Origin: Dactylellina haptotyla
Lineage: Eukaryota > Ascomycota > Orbiliomycetes > Orbiliales > Orbiliaceae
Length of the DNA stretch: 64,000 nt
NCBI GenBank assembly: GCA_031310005.1
Contig: CM062380.1
Location: 1,860,001-1,924,000, forward strand
Direction of reading: 5' to 3'
Of the stretch, positions 31,699-43,972 are shown piece by piece. How positions within the stretch are numbered: the stretch's first letter is position 1; each line of letters begins with the position of its first letter. The notes beneath the pieces are model-generated. The model saw only the letters and a list, made by a program, of their open reading frames with translations. It did not search any database and was not told the DNA's origin. The translations under genes and the position numbers were made by a program.

Positions 31699-34600
31699 TT
31701 TTTGATCCCAACAATGCCAACAGTACTACAACAAAGAATAAGTTGCCGAGCCCCGTGTGCGGGTGTATATTAAATTAAATTATATTATATATGCCGTATA
31801 TACGGGTGAATAAAAAATATTGATTTGGGGAGTTTCGATTCGTCCTACGGAGTCATGCGGAATTGTTTTTTTCGTCGAGGAGGAGGAGGAGGAGGAGGAG
31901 GTCGAGGGAAAGAGGAGAAGGTGTCGGTTACACGATCGCTGGGAATAATTTCCCGATTTTCGGGCCCGTCTATTTGCTGATGAGCGGATCGATGGGAAGA
32001 GCCCAAACAGCTTATCGATCTACCCCGTAGAGAGTAGAAAGAGAGAGAAAATTTGGCTAAAGGTTAAAAGGTTCGGACAGGTTGGTTTCTGAGTGCGACG
32101 GTCCGGTCCGAGTACAAAACTCTAGCTCAACTGGGCGAATGAAGCGCGAAAGGAGCAAGAGAGCAAGCTGAAAAGGATGATGGGATCGATACGGCAACAG
32201 CAGAGCAGGGAATAAACAAAGTCAATTGAATTCGAAGACAGCGGCTGGTCGTAAATAAGGGTCGTAAAGATGCTATTAAAAGGTATCGGCGAAAGATAGC
32301 AGGGGTGGTGATGGGTTTGTTGTCGCTAAACCGAACGAGCGATGGAAAGGATAGCGGCAGAAAGGTCGTGAGCGTCGAGCGAATGTGGAGCGAGAGCGAA
32401 GGGAGAAGGTAGCGAAGGACGGGATTACTGGTATTAGATATAGATTATATCTAATTCAGCCAGACCGGACTAAACGACGGTAACTGGTCCTACTGTGGCG
32501 GGTCGTTCCTCTTCCGTGGTCCTGGGAACATCCAGGTACACTGCTACTGCTACGTCTACTTCTACGACGACTACTAAGAACTCGGTGGGAGGTAAGAGGA
32601 GGAGGAGGGAAAGAGGAGGAAGAATAAGAGGAGAGGTTGAGGGTGGGAAGCAGGCTGGTAATAATGACGCAAATTCCGGGTGCTTCCTTGCCGGGTTGAC
32701 CAGAACGAACGTGCGAACGTGCGAACGAACAGTGAAAAGCAGAACAAGAGCGAGCGTCAAATACCACCCTCCGCTGTTTGGATAGCGAGACAAGACGAAA
32801 GAAAAGAGGAGGAGGAGTAAGTACTTGGTTGCTGCAGTATCCGGGCCCGTCGATGGCAGCTTGGTTCCCTGCCCAGGAGGAGCACAAGAGCACACAAGCA
32901 GAGCACAAGAAAAACAGGCACGACAACAGGCTCAACAAGGGCGAGGAAGGGCTGAGCTGAGCTGGGCGGCGGCGGGCTTGCTGTTGGCTGGCTGGCTGGC
33001 TCTGGTCGGGTCGGGTTTGGTTGTAGCGAGCGACGGAAGAAAGGGCTTTTTCCTTTTTGCCTCAGCGAAGGAAGGGGGAGGGAGAGAACGAGAGTGAGGC
33101 GCGAAGAGAGATAATAACAATATCCTGCCCCGAGCGATTAATAAGGCCAGTCGTGTCTCGTCTGGCAGAATCGGATGATTTTGCTCTTGTCAACCCTTCG
33201 GTCGAGGGTGATTATTGCTGTGTGGCCAGGGGATCGCGAAATGGCCCCGGTGCATGCGGTAGCATTCGAGGCCGTAACCAGAATAGCCCGCTGGCCTTTC
33301 CTCCTGCTGCCCTTCGCTACCCTCAAAACATACATTATTTTAATGGGGGGGCTCCTATTACGATCTGCTGGATGGGGATACTCGTTGCGGTCGCCCGTCG
33401 CCAATCCGTCGCAGCAGCAATATCGTTATTCTTGTTATCCAAAATATATTTAGATCTGCTAGCTAGTCGTGTGGGTGTGTGTCTGATCGATCCTACCGTC
33501 GATGTCCCAATATCGTCATGTATACACCACCCCCAAGACATGCTCAGAGACCCCCAAGGAGTGCCCAAGAGGTAACCAAGTAACCTCAGCGGGGGGATTC
33601 TTCACCAACGTGGGCTCTGCCTGTCCAGCTGTCCCCCATTCCCATTCCAGTTCCAGTCCAGTCCAGCAGGTAGCATGCCCGTATTCTTTCTGGCCTTCGC
33701 AGAAGGTCACGAAGCTTTTTCCTCCAATCTTTATTTAGCTCCCCCCCAAGGGTGTGGGTCCCCCTGTCAAAAAAAAGTCTCTTCTCTGGCTGGATTTAAG
33801 CCCTCGATGCGACCCTCGAAAAACATCTCTGCACCTGCTCTCGGACAAGCGAGAGAAAAGAAGGGGGCAACGAGACAGAGGAAGACAGCTCCCAAAGGAG
33901 GCTAAGCCAGCCCGGCTGGCCGGGGTGCTCCTCCTGAAGGAACGAGCGAGCGAGCGAACCTTGGTCTGCGATAGACTCTCTCTCGATGTTCCGAACCTTC
34001 GCACCAACCAGATCAGATGCCGGTTGAAGCTGGGGGCTGGGCATCACATCACACCCAAGAAACATCCAAGAAACACTCAACTCCGAGAAACTAAACATCT
34101 CCCTCCCCGCTACCGCGTTCGGCACCGATCGCAGCAGTCTCAGACCTCCTTTCTTGGTGCCATACTTTCTGCAAATGCAAACACGGTTTCTTCTACACCG
34201 CTATCACATCGTCTTTCGTGAGAGGGTGAGAGGAAATTTCATTCTGGTGGTCCGCCAGGTTGCGGGCTGTCAATTAAATTTCTAAATCATCCGAGCTCGC
34301 ATGATTACTTATACACCAATCCCACACGTGCCCGCAATAAAATAATAATATGAATACTTAAAATACCCAACGTGTCTAAAATTGATGATGGTAATACGAT
34401 CGCTACCTAACGTGTCTGAAATGTCTGCCAGCGTATCTCGATCTGATACCTGGCATCCGCCGTCCTGGATTCGATCCACGAATGGGGTAATTTGTGCAGG
34501 CTCCCTAGGGAAAATATGTACAGAGGAATTCAATCGAATCCGGATATGTCCGTCCCAATGCCACCCATCCTAGCCCACATCGTATCTGCGGCTCTGGTGG

Positions 34601-35060
34601 AAAACTCCCAGATCAGACCAGGCCCGAGAAATCCAATGCAACCCAAGAAAAAGTCGTCCTAGCGGGCCGGCCACGCAATATGGCAAACGAAGCCTGACGT
34701 CGGGTGGGAAACGCCGCTTGCATATGCTCCAAACAGCACCAGTCGTCCCCACTTCGCCCAACTCCACCAAACCCCGAATATAACAAGTGCTATGGATGTG
34801 AATCAAAAAATAGAAAAAATAGAAGATAGCGCTTCACACGATATCATCTGTCGAGCAAACAATCGCCTATAACGAACAAACACCCAGAGAAAAATTAGCC
34901 CACTATCCCAATTGACTCCGTAGATTCCTGTAAAAAAAAGTAAAAGCCGTCGTCGACTCAAGGAACTCTCGGATACTCCAAATCCCGAACAATTCCTCCC
35001 AGACTCTTGACAATACCGTCTACAGACGACCAACCTCCGTCATCTCCAGGGACCCCACAC
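31699..35060. other. 3.4-kb intergenic region with a purine-rich leader tract
   Basis: Upstream of the DFG5-type gene (minus) and downstream of the SGNH esterase (minus). On the plus strand 31870-33110 is strongly G/A-rich, that is C/T-rich on the coding strand of the DFG5-type gene, typical of a long fungal promoter/5' leader. Many short frames occur on both strands (for example 32456-32938, 33057-33575, 33754-34221) but none has a domain, a signal or a good splice partner. A possible alternative 3' exon of the esterase lies at 34803-34927. No RNA gene or transposon recognised. Confidence 0.45.
31877..31901 (+). repeat. GAG trinucleotide microsatellite
   Basis: Eight uninterrupted GAG units about 180 bases upstream of the DFG5-type start codon, in the leader or promoter. 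Confidence 0.9.
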
Positions 35061-36237
35061 TCAGGTGCACTTACCACTGATCCGCTCCGCCGCAGTCTCG
35101 TTAACGTACTGCGTCAGCCCGCTCTCCGTGCACAGAAGACCCCTCATAAACGCTCTGGCCATCATATCCGCCCCGACGGGATTCGTATGCGACCTATCCG
35201 TCCTCACTGGATACAACTTTTGCGTCTCCTCCTGCCCCAACCTCCGCATCAGATCGATCCCGTACGCGAAGTGATCCACGTACGTCACCGCCTCGTGTTC
35301 AGCCACGAGCTGCGAGTACCGCACCCACTCCGTTGGCGCGTCCCAAAACGTCCCGCTCGATGAGTACGGATTATTCGTCGTCGGTGCGACAATGATAACG
35401 CTCACCCCGCGCTCTTTGAACGCCTGCGTCGCGTTGGCAATGTACCCTCCAAAAGTGAGCACCGTCACATTGTGACCTTCGAAAACAGAGTCGCACGTCT
35501 TATCGATCTCCGGGCCCGAACATACGGTTTTGCCGTTATCCCTCTTCTTGAGGTCGCCTTTTTCGTTCCGTCCGAACTGGATCAGTACGTAGTCGCCGCG
35601 GGTCGCTTGAGCGAGCACTTTATCGAACCGACCTTCGCGATCGTACATGCGGCAGCTGCGGCCGGATACAGCGTGGTCGAGCACAGGGATTGTCACGTAG
35701 TCCTTTACGAATTCTCCCCATCCTACATATATTCATTTGATTATATATTAGCTATGGCCAGCAGAATCATAAGCGGCAGCGCGAGCGAGGGTGGGTGGTG
35801 GCGTTGGCCGTTCGCTTCGAATATATATATATATCTTGGCCTGTATGAATACGAGCGCTTGGAAAGCCCTGTTGCGAATTCGTGACAAACCACAACGACG
35901 ATATCTTTGAATGGAAGAAGAAGAGAACGAAAGAAAGAAAAGGAATGAGAACGGAATGGAAATGCAACGAACCTTCATATTTAACGCCCTTCTTTCCGTT
36001 ATTCGTCCCACCTCTGCACATCGACGAATCTCCGATGAGATGTAACGTAGGTGTTGGTATTTCCTCTCCCTCGTGCAGATCGATCGCAGTATCGGCGTAT
36101 TCATCGAATGACCGTAGCTCGCAGTAATGTGTGAAGAACCAGACTAGGATGAGTATCGTAATTGGGATGGCTATTCTCAAGGAAAGCCGGATTCTACCCG
36201 CCTTGTGCGAAGTGTGAAGTGGGAGCATTATCGGCAT
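35061..36237 (-). CDS. membrane-anchored SGNH hydrolase, rhamnogalacturonan acetylesterase-like (CE12-like)
   Basis: Exons 35973-36237 and 35061-35722, joined in phase across a 250-nt intron with a GTTCGT donor, give 308 aa. A TM at about residues 19-36 (LRIAIPITILILVWFFTHY) after a short basic N-terminus makes it a type II membrane protein, unlike secreted CE12 enzymes with a cleaved signal. SGNH blocks: I LIGDSSM (nucleophile Ser71), II region HAVSGRSCRMY (Gly oxyanion part), III IQFGRNEKGD (Asn141) and V DRSHTNPVG (Asp264, His267). The order and spacing match rhamnogalacturonan acetylesterases, which remove acetyl groups from pectin. With a type II anchor it could instead act on fungal glycans in the Golgi or at the surface. 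Next to a GT23-like glycosyltransferase on the same strand. A strong donor just before the stop allows an alternative tail. Confidence 0.82.
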
Positions 36238-38215
36238 CGTATTTCGGTCGAGAGATCGATCAAATTATCGAAAGCAGGTTTAACGATGACGATTCTATCG
36301 ACTTCCAGTTGGTTTTCGTAGACTCGATGTACCCTCGAAGCTCGAAGGGGGCCTTGTCGTTTAGCTCCACTGTGAGGGTGGATTATGATGGGGCGCCGAC
36401 AGCTGCCAGTCTCCACACGGGGGGTAGATGGGTCTTCGAAACGAGAGTTTAAACGAACGTGCGTTAACGATATCAAAGAAAAAGGATATGATCGAACAGT
36501 AAAGAAAGTAGCAAAGGATATATAAGAAACTAAAGAAGGAATGCAAGAATGTGCAGAAGAAGGGATAGGCAACTATTCACTTTATCTATCTGAAATAAAA
36601 GGATTCCCCTGCTCTGAGCCCCATGCCTGGCCTGCGATATACAGCATCGATCACCCTCTGACATTCTTGCACAGCAATATTATATTACCGGCAGGTAAAG
36701 GGGTCCCATCATTAGCCTCGGGTCTCCCATCCTGTTCCTCTCTCTCTAGCCATCTCTACATCTTTGATTTCATATGTGCCTTGATTTGATCCTAAAGTCC
36801 TCTCGGTGCAAACTCGCGCTAGAGCCGTATGTGTATGTGTGTGGAGATTATTACACTTGTACGAAGTATACGCCTCGGGATTACCATTCTATTACACGGC
36901 TTTTTGCTTGGATATATTTCATATTCGAAGGGATGTCCCCTGGCGTAATTTTCCAACTAGTCGCTCAGCTTGCACAACGGCGCCCTGGTTGTTGTTTCGC
37001 GCAAACAAGGACGTAAGAACGTCCGATCTCCATACTCGGATACCTACCGCGAAAGAATTTGATTTGCGGGCGGCGGTGTTTGATTGACATATGCCGAGAG
37101 GTATAGCGGATTTTCACGAAAAGCAAAAGGTAAGGCGACAAAAAAAACAAGTTGCCTGTGATGGAAATGAGTCGCATGGGATACATTGATACCAAGCGAT
37201 TTAGTCTATCTCTCTGCCATTTCGAAAGGACAGGCTTGCAAGAGAAAACTTTTGTTGTCAAACCGCGATCGAAAGGGCAATCTCGAAATGAAAGCCGGAC
37301 CAAGGATTCTGCAGGTCCCAAGACTTGAAAAGCGGGGTGGACAAGCTTTCTTGACATGTTCGCAGGTGCCCCAGAATAATATTGCAGGAGAATTAATGGT
37401 GTGCAGCGAGCCTCTCCTTTGTTTCCCTTCCGTTCTATTGTTTTTTTTTTTTTTTGTGCACCCAAAGGGAAATTGGATTTTAAGGCCAGAATGGGTAGCA
37501 CAGACAGCCGCCAAGACTAAGACAAGTTTCAACAAGTATCGGATGACTGCTTCCGCAACCGCGACAATCCTTAATAGCCGATAATATGGGGTCTTGAACA
37601 AAGGGGCATTGTAGTTCCAAGAGTATGGGAACGGGGCACATCGGGGAACTCTGGCCAGGAACAGGTAGTGGCGTTAGCCATGTTGGGTTTTGGTGATCGA
37701 TCAATGCTTGCAAAAGTTTCCTGTTAGGCCGGCTGTACAACGTTGCATCCATCCGAACGGTTAGCTAATGCCTCGTGAAGTGGACAACGCCAGAAGTCCG
37801 GGGTCGTCGAGACTACAATACCAGGCGCCGGCTCGATCTTGTAATCGTAACTGTCATTCGATTCACCCGGTCTCTCCTTTTTAGATTGAGGAGCGCGACT
37901 ATATCATACCAATTTATACATACCTTTAATAAAGTGTGGCGAAATTTAGCTGGAATCCAAGGGTAGTACCACTCAAGAAAGGTCAAAACGAGTTCATTAT
38001 ATCGGTGAGCAAAACCGGCATCGGACCGATCAAGCCCGAAATGAAATATATACAAGCCCTCGGGCTTTCAATCCGAGGTGTAGTGGTTTCTAAAATTACA
38101 GAAAAACAATCGATACCGCTAATATAAATAATTATAACCCGGAAAATCATTACGCCACTAAAATGAAAATGTAACTTGATTAGATGGTCCACTAAATGGG
38201 GCCACCAGTCATTGC
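36238..38215. other. 2-kb intergenic region
   Basis: Between two minus-strand genes, so it holds the esterase promoter and the 3' region of the GT23-like gene. A T15 tract lies at about 37441-37455. Several overlapping short frames occur (36774-37016, 36965-37501, 37186-37584) without recognisable content or splice partners. No RNA gene or mobile element seen. Confidence 0.4.
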
Positions 38216-39989
38216 TCAAATACCATAAAATACCCAATCCTGTTCGTCTCCGATGTCGAGGAACGCTTGTTGACACTTCCCTAGCCAGCCGCATCGAAGG
38301 TTATCCAAAAGTCGACTCCAGCCGGACTATAGATAACGCGTAAAGAGTTAGAGAATTCGAAGGATTATGATGGACAAAAAAGACCGAAGATGTAGAAAGT
38401 AGGCTTACAGCTCGGGTTCCAATCATCATATCGCACTCAATAGCCATCATGAGTTGTAGGAACCAATTTATCGTCATATCCGTCCGGTTCCCAAACGTTT
38501 CGAGTTGAGCTTCAGGTCCAATATTTGCTCCTACAGAACGCATCCGTCAATGAAATTGCCCATAACCATATCACAAAACACAGCAGAATGAAGAGACGCA
38601 TACTCGGAATATCACTCCAGTACCAGGTCCAGGTCCAGTCACTCGTTGTCCTCGCCCCCGCATCGACAACTTTATACTTCTCCCGTTCCGTCTGCAAATG
38701 TTCCGACGCCTCTTTTATCACATCCGGATTCTCGGTCGACAAGAAGGCGATTTTGCGGTACCCCATCGGATTCTGCGAAATGTATTTCTCCGCTGCATTC
38801 AGGTAATCCTTGAACGGTTTCAACTTCATCTCGATCCCCTTATCGCCGTGTCTGACGTGCATGCTAACCGATCCTGCGGGCATCGGGAACGGGATACTCG
38901 TGCCTTCAACCAGATCCTCCCCGTCGAAAGATAGCGATTTCTGCAACTTCTTATTCCTGCGTTTTCGCAATAGTTCTTCCAGCGTTCGGGCGTTGAAGCG
39001 CATGATGTAGGATACTGCCTGCCCTCTCCACCAGTATTTCAAGGCATCTGGGGTGATCATAGGATACATCTTTCTTAACGCGATCCCAAGGATTTGAGGC
39101 ACCGAGCCTGGCGGGGTGTCCATCATGTTGTCGGGGAGGACTTCTCTGGCAGGAAGCAAGTAGTGGTTATCGGCTGTTAGATCATCGACTGTGCAGCTAC
39201 TCAGGCTTTCGAAGAAGCAATCCATGGTTTTGCCGCAGGTTTCATAGTTGGACGGGTCGATGAAGTGTTTACCTGGACCGCCTGCGGGGTCGTATATCAA
39301 TATTCTATTGTAGCGGAGGGCGATGTTCAGGTTCATGCTGACGGAGAACACCGCAGCGCCTAGGACATGAAGGTTTAGTATTATCGATCAAAGGCAACTT
39401 GCAGGTAGCACTTTTATATTATTCATACCTAATCCGAAATGTTCATCATTAGGATAATTTCTCATCACTAGGAATTGCTGCTCTGAGCAGTTTTTGGGGT
39501 GCTGATGGTCGTAAATATATCTTTGAGTGAACTTGGTTAAGGGAGGTAGACCCTTTACCATAACATGTTAGTAAACGTCGTCGGTTATAAATCCTTGGAA
39601 TATATATGTGTCGCGAATGTCGAGAGATATACCTCATCGTCTAGGTCTTCCAAATGTCGGTTCCACGCATCCTCGCTGTCCAACTGGTACAATCGCTCGA
39701 TGGTCTGGACTCTCTTATCTCGATCGTTGCTCCCCTTCGACAGCTTTCGTAATAAATCTCTATCCTTTGCGCTTAAGGTTTCTTCGTAATACGTCTCGTC
39801 CGGTGCCGCATACTGGTATCCGTTAAGGCTCTGTTCCCGTACCCGTTCTAACCTCTCGTCTGTCGTAAGGTCATTCCATTTCTTGTATACTTCAGTGCCT
39901 TCCGCAGTCAACAAACCTGTGCGAATCGATAGAATGATAACTAGTATCGCCCCTATCGAAACGGTAGCAAGAAATGATCTACGAGGCAT
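38216..39989 (-). CDS. type II membrane glycosyltransferase, GT23/alpha-1,6-fucosyltransferase-like fold
   Basis: Five exons with in-phase introns at 39553-39632, 39360-39428, 38531-38615 and 38327-38408 give 485 aa. MPRRSFLATVSIGAILVIIL gives a short basic cytosolic end and one signal-anchor TM (about 7-22), as in Golgi glycosyltransferases. A charged stem leads to the catalytic region with CSEQQFLVMRNYPNDEHFGL, GSVSMHVRHGDKG (about 323-335), KIAFLSTENPDVI and, in the late exons, MMAIECDMMIGTRASGWSRL. HVRHGDK corresponds to the HVRRTDK motif of core alpha-1,6-fucosyltransferases (FUT8), and the ECDMMIGTRAS segment to their C-terminal donor-site motif. So a fucosyltransferase-like enzyme using a GDP-sugar is likely; donor and acceptor are not provable here. 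Core fucosylation is not typical of ascomycetes, so another acceptor is likely. It sits beside the type II SGNH hydrolase. Confidence 0.75.
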
Positions 39990-41925
39990 CTGACGTTAGG
40001 ATAGAACGCGAAGTATATATTGGGGAATCCAAACACTCCACCCAATATAGAACCCTCTCTTTTGTCCAGGAAAAGAATAAAAGAAGAAAATGACCCAGGA
40101 TATTGGTTATAGAGAAGTAGAAGATAGCTTTCGAAGATCGTACCTCATTTTGCGAGTCAAGCGCGGACCCATCCCAAATTTTAGCTACTGGGTCTCGTCG
40201 ATCCTTTTAAACAACCAACTTATCGTTAATACTGTTTTTTCTTGGATAGGACATTTTGCATTTCCGAAACCCGAACAGGTGGGTCAGCTCGGGCTCGTGG
40301 TGGCTGTTTTGGCGATGCGAGATGCTTACTTGACGAAAAGGACCCACCGTCTTTTCGCAAAAAGCAGCCGCAAAAGTGGAAAATACACACCCTATTCGAA
40401 CATGTTTTCTTCTTAGCTACCAGAAGCTCTGTCGGTCCTCGTATTTCGAATGTGAAAGAATGTCAGAACGGAAGGAACGGCATGGGGCTGGTGCCATCTT
40501 TTTGCTTGGTCGGCCCACCCAGATGCACCTGCAATTCAGGCGTCAAGCAAGCCCCCTCTGATAAGTGGCCCAGCAGTGTGTGTTGGACCCGACAAACCCG
40601 GCTCCCTTACTCGAAGGGTGGCTGGCTCCGGCGGGGATCCTGAGCAACCGCTGCGACGTCGACGGCTAATATTGGGCTTGGTATTGCGTTTAGGAGTGTT
40701 ATACCTTAATAGCGAAAATTATTTCCTTGAAGACCTGCAGATATACCCCTCTAAACTGCTAAATACGTATCGGGCCCCGAACCAAGGAAAATTCGTCTAT
40801 TTCTTTTCGTCGAAACCTTGTCTATTCTGTTCCCTCAGAGGCAAAATTATTTTTTTATTTTGAATTAGCCCCTTGAATCTAGTCAGATATCTCGTCCAGA
40901 CCCGGCTTGGAGCTCGCGCTCGTCCGATAAACACGAATGAAAACGTGTCTGCGAGGCATTTACCGAACTCTAGCCAGGACTGATACCGAGGAACCAGATG
41001 TTTCAACTAGACATGTATCACTGACCTGCTTACCCGTGAATTCTTGCTGACCGGAAGGCCGTTACCTGTCGGATGTTAAACTGGTGTTGTCTGTGCGGAT
41101 GAAGGGTCCTTCATCGCGACAGGAGGTTGCAGCCAAGCGACTGGGATTTGCGCGGTGGCGTTCTCTGTGCGGCTTCCCGGCTTGTGGCAGCCAGCCTGGC
41201 AAGCGCAATGGTATGGCCTTGGACCTCTTCTGCTTGCAACCTGCGGAGCTGCACGGGGCGCCCGTTGCTTCGAGCTTCCGGATAGCCGTCATATTTTCCC
41301 GAATCTATCAGTGAAGAAAATTCTATCCCGATCTCATGCAGTGTAAGTGTTTCGTCAGCTTTGCAGGTTATCGTGAGGAATTTTCCAACAGTTACAACCC
41401 AAAATCCCACATGAACGTTTACATCCTAAAAACAACTACCGCGTGCTGTGCGGGTTTATTTAATTCCGAGTGCCACTTATTATGCATGATGAAGTCGGTG
41501 TGTTTCCATTATTCTTGAAACAATTATTATAATATTATTCTAAATTATTACTATAGCTATACGTACATTTATCATTATGAAAAAGAACATACCCGAGCCG
41601 TGCCCAAAAAGATACTCGAATCTGCAAGCCTAAATAGCCAAAAACCACAATCTCGCATATGATCTGCCTGGGGTATATATTTTAATATATACCGCATTTT
41701 CCCATGAGTGTCTCTCCTCTCAGTGCTCACTTGATTCGTCTTGCCAAGTTACACCTAGTGCAAATAACACCCTCTCGAAATAATCCCACCGTGTAATTCG
41801 GATTGGTTTTCCAGAATGTGCGCCACAGACGTATGTGAGTGCGCTCGACTATTATCCCAACTTTATCCTTAACTTTTGCTCTACCCTCTCTTCTATTATT
41901 CTCCCTTTCCTTTCGGACGAGAAGA
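39990..41925. other. 1.9-kb intergenic region
   Basis: Between two minus-strand genes: promoter of the GT23-like gene and 3' region of the second MFS gene. The segment 41500-41720 is very A/T-rich. Frames at 40090-40416, 40242-40643 and 41084-41314 have no recognisable domain. No transposon ends or RNA gene recognised. Confidence 0.4.
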
Positions 41926-43972
41926 TCAATCCTTGAGAGTATCGTATGCAGACTTCTCACGGAAATACTTTCCATAGCGATAAAACACAAATGGAACCGC
42001 CATGAGCACAACAGAGATAATAGCGAGAACCGACGTCGCAAGACCGATACCAAGACCGGTGTACATCTGAATCGTGAACAATGGGAATACGGCACCGAAT
42101 CCGTATCGCAGAAGACCGTTGGCCGCCATAGCGCTAGCTGCAGCAAGGTATTGATAGGTGTCGACGAGGTATGTAGCAGCCGAAACTAAATAATGAAAGA
42201 TATGGTTTAGTATGCACGCACGCATTTATCCAGCTAACCCGAATATAATATTGGCGGGGAAACAAGAAAGTGGGTGTGCGGGTGTGGGGTAGCTTACGGA
42301 AAATGAGCATCATTCCGAATCCAAAGAATATTACGGATAAAGCTGGCACGATCCAGTGTATAGAGGCCTTGCACGTCCATGCGAACCTGAGTCATGGGTT
42401 AAAGACACCTGGTTAGCATTCATCTATGCAGAGCGAGGATAGGGTCGATATGCCTCGTTGGCGACGATTTTACTTACCAGAATAGAGCGATTGGTAAGCC
42501 AAAGCTGCCCACCATGGCACCAAGGAGTCGCAATTCTACAGCAGGCTTTCTGCCGTTGGCGATGGCGTGTTCATATCTCCTCTTGTAGAAAGTGCGATCG
42601 ATAATACCAAAAGTAAGAGCTCCCAGTAGAATACCCACAACACTACTGATGAAAATCAAACCGCTCTCTCTTCTATCAAAGTGGTATTGCGTGCCGAAGG
42701 AATAGGGAATGGCAGCGAAAAACAGGAATAGAACACCAAAAGTGAAAGCTGTGTACAAGGACAAAGCTAGAACGATTGGCTCGGTCATCAACATGTGAAC
42801 TGGTCTGAAGAGAGTTACCAAAAGGATCTTCTTGATAGCTTCTGAGCCTTTTGGTTTTGGAGGGAGAGGAAGACCCCGCTCTATCGCACGTTTTTTGAGA
42901 ATGGCAGGCTTGTAAGTTTCTTTCATGAAGGGGATAAACCAGAGGAACATCGGACCACCGATCAGTAGGACAAGCCACATGGTCCAGCGCCAGGTGTTAT
43001 GGTAACTGATGAGGCCACCGAATACTGGTCCCAAGGATGACCCTAGGAAGGGCGACTTTGAGGTAATCAGCACCAGCACGCTGATTAATAGATCGAAAGT
43101 GACTACTCAAAACTTACCATTATGAAGAACATTGCAGCGAGACCACCATCCTAGTTGCCAGTATTCGTCAATATCCGTGATAATTGAACGGGACGATTGA
43201 TATTAGTTACCTTATGTGTATCCCAGACATCTCCTATGGTACCCGCGCCAACCGCCAATGCCGGTGCGCCCACACATCCCGCGATCAATCTATACCTTGT
43301 TAGCCGAATATTTCTGAGGTTAAACAAGCGCCCTCGACACTTACCGAAACACGCATAGTGCTGCAATATTTGGGGCAAGTCCAGATGCCATTGTGAAGAC
43401 TAAGAACAGAGCAAAACTTGACAAGTAGACATATTTTCTACCAAACATTTCACTCAGGGGAGCTAGTATTGTTGTTTAGTTAGAATCACACTTCTATATC
43501 AAAATAATACGGAAGAATTTGTACTTACCAGCCAGCATAGGTCCCAACGCAAACCCGAGCGTATGCGTGGTCAGTGGAACAAGGGCGGTTTCAAATGACA
43601 CGTGGAATTCGTTCTGAATCTGCTGGGTTGCGGTTGTGTAGACTGGAGATGCAAAAGTACTATATCGAATATCAAGGTTAGCAGGATACAAAAAAATGCA
43701 AAAATTAGATGGCCAACGAACACTACAAACCCGATCATCGCGGGTGGTATTGTTTGGAAGCATCTATCGATAAAGGGCCAATTCCTCGGGTTCCCTGAGT
43801 CGTCGGGGCCATCCCAGTCGAGAGTAACGGGGGGAGGTATCGGCTCGACCTCCTCGGTCTTTTGTTGTTCCATATCTGTGCTGTTTACGGCAGCTGGGAA
43901 AGCGACCTCACTGCTGCTAGAGGAGCCATATGGCTCCTTTGGTTCTGTTGTATTCGTACCTCTGCCAAACAT
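41926..43972 (-). CDS. MFS multidrug-type exporter, DHA1 family (second copy in the window)
   Basis: Eight exons with in-phase introns at 43660-43721, 43463-43528, 43290-43344, 43151-43210, 43056-43117, 42387-42477 and 42186-42297 give 512 aa. The first intron needs the donor GTTCGT to stay in frame. The soluble N-terminus of about 70 residues ends in the family motif LDWDGPDDSGNPRNW. Motif A is APLSEMFGRKYVY after TM2; FGGLISYHNTWRWTMWLVLL is the typical TM6 region, and FVFYRYGKYFREKSAYD ends TM12. It shares the overall plan with the transporter at 15.2 kb but is clearly a different subfamily member: shorter N-terminus and different intron positions. It should work as a proton-coupled exporter in the plasma membrane; substrate unknown. 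No biosynthetic cluster surrounds it. Confidence 0.9.

Noticed and set aside
34440-34500. CCTGGATTCGATCCACG, resembling the T-arm of a tRNA
   Set aside because: The stem pairs only in three positions and no acceptor, D-arm or anticodon arm can be folded upstream.
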